The notes under the pieces: model-generated
Databases searched by the model: none
The model's input: the letters and a program-made list of their open reading frames with translations, nothing else
What the model was told of the DNA's origin: nothing
Part shown: piece after piece, positions 25,801 through 32,564 of the stretch
How positions within the stretch are numbered: position 1 is the first letter of the stretch
How the letters are laid out: every line of letters starts with the position of its first letter
Made by a program: the position numbers and the translations under genes
From: an uncultured Ruminiclostridium sp.
Lineage (GTDB): Bacteria > Bacillota > Clostridia > Oscillospirales > Ruminococcaceae
DNA: 64,000 nucleotides
NCBI GenBank assembly: GCA_947627695.1
Contig: CANQXF010000012.1
Location: 1-64,000 of the forward strand
Reading direction: 5' to 3'

Positions 25801-26774
25801 AAAATGATAGCGGTGCAGATGTAAACTTCATCTACCTGAAAACCGACAACGCACCTGCGAGCTATTCCTACGACAAATTCCCCGACAGCGTTTACAAAGT
25901 CAGCGAAACTGCTACTACAAGCACAGGCGACGGCGAATATCTAATCAAGAACGGCGAAAATGACAATTCTCCGAAGAATATCGCTGACAGCAACAGGACA
26001 AAGACTACTGAAAAGCAAACGTTGACATTTTATTTCGGTACTGTGGACAGCAAAGAAATCAACGGAGAGACACTGCAAAACACAAAAGGCTATAGCAGAT
26101 TTGACGAAGAGGATAAAGACTACGCCAAAGACCGTCTTGGAATTATACTGCTGTCCGTTGACCCGAACAGCCTTGCAATTTCAAAAGTTGTGACGAATAC
26201 TGACAAGACGGAGGATTTTGGACATTTGTGGGAATTTACCGTTACTTTTGCGCCGAATGCTGATGAGGAAAACTTGAAAGAATTTACAGATAAAAATGAA
26301 ACAGGTTTTGCTTTGACATGGTATGCACTTGACGAAGACGGCAGCTGGAATTTAGATACAATTGGAAGTCACGAAAAAACAACCAAATTCGGAGGACCGG
26401 ACAGTGACGGCAAATATACTGCAACAATCCAACTGAAACACGGCGAAAAAGTCATTATCAGCGGTCTGCAAGAGGGCAAATGGCAAGTAACCGAAACAGA
26501 CGAAAGAGAAACTATCTTCTATTCCGCCCACAACAACATGGACAAATTTGATGATTATGTATTTTCCAACAAAACAAACGAAGATATCGTATTAAATCCC
26601 GCGTCTCACGTTGATTTCGTCAACGAATTTCCATACGAGCTCCCCTCCACAGGAAGCATTGGAATAAACCGATATATCTTCTTCGGCACAATGTTTGCAA
26701 TTGCTTCTACCTTGTTCGTTGCAATGCTATGGTACGATCGGAGAAAGCGCAGGACGACGAATGAACAGCCGTAA
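19896..26774 (+). CDS. Giant LPSTG-anchored VWA/LamG surface adhesin
   Basis: A 2,292-aa exported wall protein. A signal peptide (FIAGVSAAALFVSAVGS) precedes FADSS. A von Willebrand A domain starts with the metal-site motif ILDASGSM near residue 100 and resumes only at SVVRFSTN (~908) and IIFTDGRDN (~1030). Between lie a calcium-loop-like DLNKDGKADIND (~139) and two concanavalin/LamG-like domains (~215-450 and ~510-690). The C-terminal half has pilin-type beta domains and ends with LPSTG (~2248), a membrane helix and RRKRR. ATG 19896 is preferred over GTG 19887 by spacing to GAGGG. It resembles a pilus-tip adhesin and overlaps its sortase gene by 14 nt. Expression probably depends on the invertible promoter. 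Confidence 0.85.
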   Translation: MKETTKRFIAGVSAAALFVSAVGSDVFTNWFTVFADSSTGKNGRSTGFSNLEQDTDGEYYNTGYGLHTNKTATALDDGRTFDVNLESWYVGENPVDVATILDASGSMAWTVNTLEPLVVNSDEKDIASYLGVDDSNEADLNKDGKADINDLITYQDENGGYLPQDVVDKILDNTKTDNTKLGYDKYMYYVYEARSSVSEFVPLGYWDGGADPKTDPSLIGYYPFSGTLENKAPNAEKGATGMLINHPTGVEAYDTEKSARQEPEAVFSTETYVKKKGEDPVTEEKGLDIMKTAPIGGVLLDSPTTDKFTIKMKFSIGHLVDSSNQSQYGDTTFLYITDGENSYKFYRREAGSKNRMGIYDNTGKSRILNANNVFNDSDDHEWTFEFDFSTNTLKLTTNDDDVKMDGSNISKEYTINLSTKLNTSNLKVILGYTDKPEEIEKFSDVYVKSVEISDNKGSVAKYEFSTTTKSLQNSVNNKNATFVQQGDHTKKIEAVYLDPVIIDNKYLDVKATSQLGAVSLDVVPNLDDGFTISMKLQRTASLDKNANNQQNIFYFGDKDKSKDYYQYFRSANAGGYLGISKSEQKDLDKTPTGTDMVYYQGGMANNNWYTNTLVFETDPEDDRKYIVTPYINGKAEYQSGSEKNFKIDKISVDKDSLVFLLGALESNGSGSDQYLDDLYVFNDALDAKTVELYFSDEAVSCDVDGATHAQSFVKDADGNIVKNEDGSPKVIEIAQISNDDKRLGKNTNVAQRRGWYYVNSASAWADITGCLASGKQYIGIFTDDGLEKDFSDMAKDTATVPSGFAESTDEKQKNIANEITNSNTNEEKYTAPDKERSIRFYVDKQNHLRCFVWSGATTKNKGDERTFCSVVYEKKADQKTKYEELNSALNTFYKNLADYSDLSNTSVVRFSTNNAVDKDEEANTNTNLQKLLMRDWTNWSDYYQEVKAEDLSATPSTNNYLQDLLDSGDKKSTDITESKNKTEQYPYVMTGGTYTWTGLKAFYDNMIKNTENQTVKNVANDARDKYLIIFTDGRDNTQDYNVSDVVSTANNTNLAGSPDYDTGSTFRGTNYVNIYNPYKDDPDHLVGFSIVNYDDYKGEINDSFYSEYQVQEFKTGVHKIEHDGDLAQAWADKLKEEGYTIYCVMLATGSISPTANADEYNKAKNFLKSLSGGKDADEEIAEMQADMDSWSSGTKPDEYADVQREIEKLKDNYVIIVDPTTTTGTSSLESAFAQILEDIQQPREDYTVQDYIDPRFDLIGGNSYYFNGNSKSDKVIYHLGAGGKITFTDENNNPLTDIALTYKGEAFTSGTKVGNIIDDEKAIGIPYVPQESCNINGKGYIYYDDEKDMYYLRWTDQIIPMENESFDTATSKPTKYLDVWSATIRLKAKDDFIGGNNILTNGNEAGENLVYSDATIENMDKNPELYFADYKAGDTITYRQKLEALSGTNRKINAVDADGVSQAVYGDGIDIPSSGFPRVTVNVRLKPLDAKNLNDVIYMGEVVSPTMMLADLENDYMTGSYYLEYLERYAYRLYGKDTDKTPLLDLLNEWLKINNKEETAKTFTIPYMYLPDPIYENDKLKIDEYTKRVIVSNSTGASWKEDGDTDFTDLNLRDVTGFITYTWKRNDGGEKQQENKEGKPDITKEYIVKNTNQIKYNLQLKFTPLHEGELKGFDLDDEKFITSVTGTEDIFFEVDADNEFAESTDKKWEFTKRSDYLQAMVKEEKTYTPHVEYNESTKKWQLSTETTEKTNEDTYDWDTSYKPVVGNAQIEGDKLDEYYTDTLNNVGFTDKDGNTITDKTGVFITGKSDTDVCSLVANTTYIKDVVNGALALELVVDGKYLKKGSQINPTGETKTFTFEATRYYDDPIDPLPYGDKTSINADTVLGGKKYQLTFKVDSKTLPDDPNENQLYPVWATLTKVEVESATGDYETITTADGYTVENALPIGTYVISVNNSEMEGPTSQYYIGKNDSGADVNFIYLKTDNAPASYSYDKFPDSVYKVSETATTSTGDGEYLIKNGENDNSPKNIADSNRTKTTEKQTLTFYFGTVDSKEINGETLQNTKGYSRFDEEDKDYAKDRLGIILLSVDPNSLAISKVVTNTDKTEDFGHLWEFTVTFAPNADEENLKEFTDKNETGFALTWYALDEDGSWNLDTIGSHEKTTKFGGPDSDGKYTATIQLKHGEKVIISGLQEGKWQVTETDERETIFYSAHNNMDKFDDYVFSNKTNEDIVLNPASHVDFVNEFPYELPSTGSIGINRYIFFGTMFAIASTLFVAMLWYDRRKRRTTNEQP

Positions 26775-27657
26775 AATATTGCCGCAACGGGAGAGATCTC
26801 ATTGCGGCAATAGAGAAGAAAATACGAAGCAGCAAATTATTCTGCTTTCGGCATTTTTATTCCTGATAACAGGCTTATTTCTCATTTTGATTTATTCGAT
26901 CACGTTCTGTCATAATGAAACCAAACAATATCAAGCGGTAAAAGAGTATATCGCTGCTGCGGAAAAAATACCGAATACGGCGGATCTGCTGGAAGAAGCA
27001 GAAAGCTTCAATTCAGAATTAAGCAGTATTGAACCAATGCCGACGTATCTTCCCAGGAATTTGCTTCCTGAGTACAGCTCTTGTCTGGATATTTTGAATG
27101 GCATGATAGGTTATATCAGCGTCCCTGATGAAGGCATTTTACTGCCGATATATCACGGAGCAGATGAAAAAACCATGCAGAACGGCGCAGGACACGTTGA
27201 GGGCAGTTCTTTCCCGATCAACGGCAGCTCCGTCCATTCAGTCATAATAGGACACAGAGCATTGCCCTCTGCAAGAATGTTTTGTGATCTTGGCAGAGTG
27301 GAAAAAGGTGATAAATTTACGGTTTACGTTCTCAACAGTTCCTTTACGTATCAGGTCTATGGTATTGAAACCGTGTTGCCGAGTGAAATACAATCCTTGT
27401 TGATTAAGGAAGGAAAAAACCGCTGTTCTCTTGTGACCTGCACGCCATATGGCAGCGAATCTCACAGGCTTTTGATCCATGGCGAGCTTATCGATACGAC
27501 CGGATCGGACAGAGATTCAGCATTGAAAGCGGCAGAAACGCGCCTTTGGATCTATCGGGCAGTTATCGCCGTTGAGATTATTCTTATAGTAACTGCGGCT
27601 ATCCTTGCATACAAGGCAATATTCAAACATAAGAACGATAAAGCTAAGGCTCTATAA
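26761..27657 (+). CDS. Class C-type sortase
   Basis: A 298-aa membrane transpeptidase. An N-terminal helix (LSAFLFLITGLFLILIYSI) and a C-terminal helix (AVIAVEIILIVTAAILAY) bracket the sortase fold. Catalytic residues are visible: His in VIIGHRALPSA, Cys in SLVTCTPYG, and Arg in SHRLLIHG. Two helices and the TCTPYG box are typical of pilus-polymerising class C enzymes. It cuts LPxTG proteins outside the membrane and here should act on the adjacent LPSTG adhesin. ATG 26761 lies inside the adhesin 3' end (14-nt overlap); a longer opening at 26695 lacks support. Confidence 0.88.
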   Translation: MNSRKILPQRERSHCGNREENTKQQIILLSAFLFLITGLFLILIYSITFCHNETKQYQAVKEYIAAAEKIPNTADLLEEAESFNSELSSIEPMPTYLPRNLLPEYSSCLDILNGMIGYISVPDEGILLPIYHGADEKTMQNGAGHVEGSSFPINGSSVHSVIIGHRALPSARMFCDLGRVEKGDKFTVYVLNSSFTYQVYGIETVLPSEIQSLLIKEGKNRCSLVTCTPYGSESHRLLIHGELIDTTGSDRDSALKAAETRLWIYRAVIAVEIILIVTAAILAYKAIFKHKNDKAKAL

Positions 27658-27836
27658 GCAAACCGCAAGCCCTCATAAACGCCATCTGCCAGCTGTTTTT
27701 TCAAGGACTTGATAATATAGAATTTTTCCGATACGATATTTCTCACAAAACCTCCGAAAAGTCAAAGAACAAGGTATTTCGGCATTCTGCAAACAGACCG
27801 ATAAACCACCCCGATTTATTTTTATACCCACCCCTC

Positions 27837-27863
27837 GGCGGTACTTCCTCAAAAGTACCGCCC
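27837..27863. terminator. Terminator between convergent sortase and lipase-like genes
   Basis: GGCGGTACTT pairs with AAGTACCGCC, then CTTTTATTTTT. The minus-strand gene's stop (27849) lies within the hairpin. Confidence 0.8.
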
Positions 27864-29249
27864 TTTTATTTTTCCCGCAATATTTTTAAAGAAAGGCGCT
27901 ATCCTCTCATACACAGGTACATATATATCGTCCACCTTTTCATTCAAAGCATTCAAAGCCTTAAGCAACACGGACGTATCTGTTTTCATCTTATGCGCCA
28001 GAAAAGGAGAAAGAAACGTAACAGCTGCCTGCGAAAAAATAGCCGCCGCCGCAGCATACGCCTCACCCTGCTCCTTTTTTGCTTTATCAATAAAGCGTGT
28101 AACATTGTCCGTATAAATTCCAACCACATCTGCCGCCGCCTCATTTCCGTCCTTTGTAAAAAGCAGCCCCAGAAGTGTAGGCGCTGATGCGATTATCACG
28201 CCCTTTATCGTGTCCTTTTTTGAAACAAGATCTCCGTTGACAGGCTCAGTCCCGCCGCCTAAAATATTTTGCAGTATACTCATTATGCTCAGCGTTATGT
28301 ACTGCCTTTCTGCGGGCTCAATCGCCATCACTGTGTCCGACAGGTTCTTCACGTACTGCGATATATCCCCCTGCTCAGTCTGCTGATTCAGCTTGCCGTC
28401 AGCCCCCGCAAGTGTTTCAACGTAGTGATAAGCAAAAATATCGCCGCCAATATCTGAGGATTTTACAAAACAAACCTGTTCCTCAGGAGCAAGCCGTTCG
28501 CCCAACACGTTTACAAAATCATTATCAGCGGAAAAACTGTATATTTTCCTCCTGCGCTCCTCAAAATCCCAGCCGAGATTTTTCCTGAACATCGCAATTG
28601 CCTCAGGCGAAAAGCCCTGACCGTCAAAGCTTATGCATAAGTCAGCCAGCTCGGAATTTACCGTGACGAACTGCGCCTTGTTCCCGCCCTTGGAGTGCCC
28701 CGAAACGATTATGCGGGTATTTTTGCCCCAGCCGTTCTCCCCGCATATCCGTCTGAACCAATTTAACGCCTCAACCTGCTGGTCTGTGGCATAGTCCTTT
28801 TCAACGGCGGACGAGTACAGCAGCCTGCCGATTTTGTCATATTTTTCGTACAGATTGTATTCGGGTATGCCTGACAAGCCCTCCCCGTTATCTATCCATT
28901 CTCCTGCTCCCGTTCCCGCAAAAATAACATAAACCGTCCCCGTTTCATCAGTGAAGGTGCAGGCCTTCATTCCGCCTTTTTTGTCGTTGTAGTCAATAGC
29001 TATATTCCCTATCACCGACCCCGCAAGCACGGCATCGTTTGCGCAGGCATTCCGTATAAGCCTTACACGCCTTTCAAACTGAACTTTTTCTTTTTCGCTT
29101 ATGTAGCCTGTATCCGTGCTCAGCCTGCCTGCAATATCCGAAAATCTATCCTTGTCCTTTGCGTTTTCAGAGCTGAGAAGATACATAAAAATATTGTAGA
29201 TTAGCGCCTTATCTGCGGCGTCCAAAACCGTTCTTTCAATATCCCTCAA
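27849..29249 (-). CDS. Mbeg1-like (DUF2974) alpha/beta hydrolase
   Basis: A 466-aa lipase-fold protein. The nucleophile elbow is VSGHSKGGNKAQF (GxSxG form GHSKG) preceded by the oxyanion region VIFAGTGAGEWIDN. A likely catalytic Asp lies in SADNDFVNVLG and a His in FAYHYVETL. There is no signal peptide, so the protein is probably cytosolic. Family members are annotated as DUF2974/Mbeg1-like and their substrates are unknown; esterase activity is an inference from fold. It starts with TTG (29249) following GGGTGAT. Monocistronic, convergent with the sortase. Confidence 0.75.
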   Translation of the reverse strand: MRDIERTVLDAADKALIYNIFMYLLSSENAKDKDRFSDIAGRLSTDTGYISEKEKVQFERRVRLIRNACANDAVLAGSVIGNIAIDYNDKKGGMKACTFTDETGTVYVIFAGTGAGEWIDNGEGLSGIPEYNLYEKYDKIGRLLYSSAVEKDYATDQQVEALNWFRRICGENGWGKNTRIIVSGHSKGGNKAQFVTVNSELADLCISFDGQGFSPEAIAMFRKNLGWDFEERRRKIYSFSADNDFVNVLGERLAPEEQVCFVKSSDIGGDIFAYHYVETLAGADGKLNQQTEQGDISQYVKNLSDTVMAIEPAERQYITLSIMSILQNILGGGTEPVNGDLVSKKDTIKGVIIASAPTLLGLLFTKDGNEAAADVVGIYTDNVTRFIDKAKKEQGEAYAAAAAIFSQAAVTFLSPFLAHKMKTDTSVLLKALNALNEKVDDIYVPVYERIAPFFKNIAGKIKGRYF

Positions 29250-29323
29250 TGAAGATCACCCGCCTTTCGGCATATTATACGCAGCGGGGGCATAATTAAA
29301 TTCCTTTTATTTTTTATCGCCTG

Positions 29324-29352
29324 TTGACAAATCAAATTTTTGGTGTTATACT
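29324..29352 (+). promoter_or_regulatory. Promoter of ABC operon
   Basis: TTGACA, 17-nt spacer, TATACT. Strong sigma-A type. Confidence 0.85.
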
Positions 29353-29362
29353 ATCTGTAATA

Positions 29363-29387
29363 ACTGTATTATTTCAAATAATACAGT
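29363..29387. promoter_or_regulatory. Perfect 11-bp dyad at the start of the ABC transcript
   Basis: ACTGTATTATT, TCA, AATAATACAGT. It covers about +5 to +30 of the transcript, so it is placed as a repressor operator; it would also form an mRNA hairpin 17 nt before the start codon. Confidence 0.7.
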
Positions 29388-29404
29388 CAAAAAGGAGACA
29401 TACC

Positions 29405-30553
29405 GTGTTCATAAAATATCTTTTAAAAAATATCAAAATCGCCCCCATTCAATACGTTTTAATAATCTTATGTGAAATGGCTCTGTTTATTATCGCCCTT
29501 TCGGCAAACGGAATAATGCTGGACGCAATTACAGAAGGAACGCAGCCCCAGTGGACGTCAAGATTTTTTAGTTATACGTTTGAACACAGCATAAACACCT
29601 CCGACCCTTCCGACAAGAAAAAGCTGGACAGACTTCTTGCAGAATTTCCTGTTGATTATGAGTATATGCGTTTTAGTATTGCGGGCAGATCTGATGATCT
29701 TCGTAAGCAGTATTATACTGATTTTCCGTCTGTCTGTGTATTTCGTGATTATCAATCTATGAAGGATTATCTTAATAATAACTTTCAAGTCCGCGACGTT
29801 CCGACAGAACAGGAGTACGAAAATCACGAAAAAGTCATTCTTACGTCTACAACGCCGGGTTACGTCGATGAAAACGACAAGATCGACCCGATACTGACAG
29901 AAGGCGAGGGCGGGACGTACGTTCCCATAGGTCCACAGGGAGAACTGTACAAGGTCGTAGGAAAATGGTCGGGAGTGGGACCGCTTATCCTGTACGGAAC
30001 CGAACCCGAGGACACTAAGCTGTTCGCTTTAGATATAAGAACAAAGAACTATATCACACAAAAACAGGCCGATGAAATACACGAGCTGATAATTGAGATT
30101 TTTAACGAAGAGCATATTACTCAATATACCGTTCCCAACGTCCAAGATCTTCTGGATATGCGCAAGAATCAGACAAACATTGTGGTCACCGTACTTACGC
30201 TCATTCTGTCAGCTTTTAATATTATCCTTATATTCAAACAAATGATAGAAAACAGAACGAAGAAATTTGCCGTATATAGTCTTTGCGGCTTCGGGCAGCT
30301 GACCTGTATTTCATATTGCCTTATCGAACTGCTTTTGATCTCGGCAATTTCTTCTATCGGCGGCTGTCTTATATTTAATTTTTTGGTAAAGCCGATACTG
30401 GCGGAGCATTACAAATCCTTCTCAGGAATGTTTACGATCGGATATTACGGTATTCTGCTGCTTTTGTACGTCGTGATTTTTGCCCTGTTATTCTCTGTAT
30501 TCATTGCGCCTGTATTCAGAAAAACAGTGGCAGAAAAATTGCGCAGTATATAA
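29405..30553 (+). CDS. FtsX-like ABC permease, subunit 1
   Basis: A 382-aa membrane protein with an N-terminal helix (IQYVLIILCEMALFIIALS), a ~220-aa extracytoplasmic domain and three C-terminal helices from about residue 260 (NIVVTVLTLILSAFNIILIF, then LIELLLISAISSIGG, then GILLLLYVVIFALLF). This is the MacB/FtsX topology. GTG 29405 follows AAGGAGA; the longer opening at 29324 begins inside the promoter. It pairs with the next permease and the ATPase at 31701 as an exporter or a mechanotransmitting complex, perhaps for peptides or lipids. Substrate not identifiable. Confidence 0.8.
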   Translation: MFIKYLLKNIKIAPIQYVLIILCEMALFIIALSANGIMLDAITEGTQPQWTSRFFSYTFEHSINTSDPSDKKKLDRLLAEFPVDYEYMRFSIAGRSDDLRKQYYTDFPSVCVFRDYQSMKDYLNNNFQVRDVPTEQEYENHEKVILTSTTPGYVDENDKIDPILTEGEGGTYVPIGPQGELYKVVGKWSGVGPLILYGTEPEDTKLFALDIRTKNYITQKQADEIHELIIEIFNEEHITQYTVPNVQDLLDMRKNQTNIVVTVLTLILSAFNIILIFKQMIENRTKKFAVYSLCGFGQLTCISYCLIELLLISAISSIGGCLIFNFLVKPILAEHYKSFSGMFTIGYYGILLLLYVVIFALLFSVFIAPVFRKTVAEKLRSI

Positions 30554-30567
30554 ACGGAGGCTTTTAT

Positions 30568-31704
30568 ATGGATTTATTGAAACTGGCAGTTTTATCTCTC
30601 AGCAAAAAAGCAGTGACCTTGATATTGGTAATAATGGAGCTTGCAGTATTGTTTATTGCGGAAAATTATATGGTATCGGCGCTTAAGGAGCGTTCAATGC
30701 TTTATGTGCCTTACAGGCAGCTTCTGAACGAAAACAGCGCCTTTGTGATAGACACCGCTTATACCGACAATCTGATGGAAAATTCATATCTTACTGAAAA
30801 ACAGTCGCGGGAACAGTTGTTGGACGGTATCAGCGGCGACTATACGATTTATGACGTATGGGTTTATAATGACGGCGCTTATAGGATTTATTCGCTAAGC
30901 GACGAGATTTATGACGAACTCGCTCTTCCGCTGAGCGCAGGCAGTTACAAAAGCGGGCGGAATTGCGCCGTAGCCGCATACGGTATGGGAATGGGAGAAT
31001 ATGCAGTTGACGTGCCAAGCGGCTCTCTTCTTCTCGATATATGCGGCAATCTGACCGAAAGCACCTTTGTTCCGCAAATGTCTTATTTCTCAAGCAGTGA
31101 TATGACGGTGAAAGATTTTTACAACGCCTCTGTCAGCGAGAAAAATTTTATCATCACAAACAGAAGTTCAATAAACGGATTTGAGGAGCAATTCCGCTGC
31201 GAGGTAGGATTTTTGATACAGTTTGATACCGACGTTAATGAAAATATAGCGCTGATGCGCTCCAAAGGAGAGGCGGCAGAAGGCGCTCTTATCGCAGAAA
31301 ATACAACGTCGGCATTGAACGAAGACTTGAAAAGCTTCATTCCTCTTTTAGGATGTATTCTGATGATCGTGCTTATCGGAATGGTATGCATTTCTATGAC
31401 AATTTTTAATGAAAATCAATATCGAAACGGAATACTGTGGATATGCGGCTACTCCCGCTTTAAAATGCTTGTGATACACGCGTTGAGCGTATTTGTGCTT
31501 ATAGTTTTGTCTTTGATTGCGGGAGTATTTCTGACTGTTTTGTACAGTCTGCTTAACGGCTCCGCCATTAGTATATCATCAGGAGGCGAGAACGCCGCAG
31601 TGTTGATATTGACCTGCATTTCCCTGGTAATAGCCACAATGATAATTCCTATCGTGAAAACCGCAAAAACCACACCTATTGAATATGTCGGGAGGTCAAA
31701 ATGA
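30568..31704 (+). CDS. FtsX-like ABC permease, subunit 2
   Basis: A 378-aa protein with the same plan as its upstream partner: one N-terminal helix (VTLILVIMELAVLFIAENYM), a large outer domain, then three helices (LLGCILMIVLIGMVCISMTIF, HALSVFVLIVLSLIAGVFL and AVLILTCISLVIATMIIP). It begins 15 nt after the first permease with GGAGG before ATG and overlaps the ATPase gene by 4 nt. The two permeases are different enough to form a heterodimer. Confidence 0.8.
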   Translation: MDLLKLAVLSLSKKAVTLILVIMELAVLFIAENYMVSALKERSMLYVPYRQLLNENSAFVIDTAYTDNLMENSYLTEKQSREQLLDGISGDYTIYDVWVYNDGAYRIYSLSDEIYDELALPLSAGSYKSGRNCAVAAYGMGMGEYAVDVPSGSLLLDICGNLTESTFVPQMSYFSSSDMTVKDFYNASVSEKNFIITNRSSINGFEEQFRCEVGFLIQFDTDVNENIALMRSKGEAAEGALIAENTTSALNEDLKSFIPLLGCILMIVLIGMVCISMTIFNENQYRNGILWICGYSRFKMLVIHALSVFVLIVLSLIAGVFLTVLYSLLNGSAISISSGGENAAVLILTCISLVIATMIIPIVKTAKTTPIEYVGRSK

Positions 31705-32357
31705 TAGAATTAAGAAATATAACAAAGGTTTATAACCCCAGAAAGCGCAATCAGTTCACTGCCCTCAGTGAAGTATCTGTCACGATAGAAGACGGTGAAT
31801 TTGTGGCGATTGTTGGGGAGTCAGGCTCAGGCAAGTCCACTCTCCTGCATATCATAGGATTGCTGGACAGCTTCACCTCAGGGGAGTACCTGCTAAACGG
31901 GCAAAGCACGGCGGGAGAAAAGGAAAGCGCTCTCGCTAAATTAAGGGCAAGCAAAATAGGTTTTGTAAAGCAGGATTTTGCGCTTATCGAAAATTACACC
32001 GTGCTTGACAACGTAATGCTGCCGCTGTATCCCATAAAAGCCCCGGATAAGCGCAAAAAAGCGCTTAAAGTCATAGAAAGACTGGGTATAAAGTCTTTGG
32101 CTGACAAAGACGTTTCCCAGCTTTCAGGCGGCGAAAAGCAGCGTGTCGCTATCTCAAGAGCCATAGTCGCTCAGCCCGAAATAATTCTTGCCGACGAGCC
32201 GACAGGCTCTCTTGACTCAAAAACAGGCGATGAAATCTTTGAAATTTTCCGTGAGCTTAACTCCTCAGGCATTACGGTAATTATGGTGACTCACGATAAC
32301 AGGCTTGCAAATCAGTGCGCAAGACAGATCGCCATTAAAGACGGAAGATTGATTTAA
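31701..32357 (+). CDS. ABC transporter ATPase (MacB/LolD type)
   Basis: A 218-aa ATP-binding subunit. Walker A is GESGSGKST, the Q-loop lies in GFVKQDF, the signature is LSGGEKQRVAISRA, Walker B with the D-loop is ILADEPTGSLDS, and the switch His is in MVTHD. Length and motifs are those of the LolD/MacB subgroup that works with FtsX-fold permeases. ATG overlaps the upstream stop (ATGA), so subunit synthesis is coupled. The operon ends at the terminator 32382-32422. Confidence 0.92.
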   Translation: MIELRNITKVYNPRKRNQFTALSEVSVTIEDGEFVAIVGESGSGKSTLLHIIGLLDSFTSGEYLLNGQSTAGEKESALAKLRASKIGFVKQDFALIENYTVLDNVMLPLYPIKAPDKRKKALKVIERLGIKSLADKDVSQLSGGEKQRVAISRAIVAQPEIILADEPTGSLDSKTGDEIFEIFRELNSSGITVIMVTHDNRLANQCARQIAIKDGRLI

Positions 32358-32381
32358 CAACACACATTGACCAAAACGTAA

Positions 32382-32422
32382 CTCCTGCGGCAGAATAAAT
32401 ATACTGCCGCAGGAGCTTTTTC
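32382..32422 (+). terminator. Terminator of ABC operon
   Basis: CTCCTGCGGCAG pairs with CTGCCGCAGGAG, followed by CTTTTTTC. Confidence 0.9.
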
Positions 32423-32463
32423 AAATTAGTTTATATAAGCCCTATAAAAGGTATAGATAAATA

Positions 32464-32492
32464 TTGACAAATAAAATACAACATGATAGAAT
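32464..32492 (+). promoter_or_regulatory. cas3 promoter
   Basis: TTGACA, 17-nt spacer, TAGAAT, about 65 bp before the cas3 start. Confidence 0.7.
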
Positions 32493-32564
32493 TAAAAAAT
32501 AATCGTCACTTGCTTAAGACCATATAAACAGCGCCGGATAAAACGAAGAAAGGAGTAAAATTTG

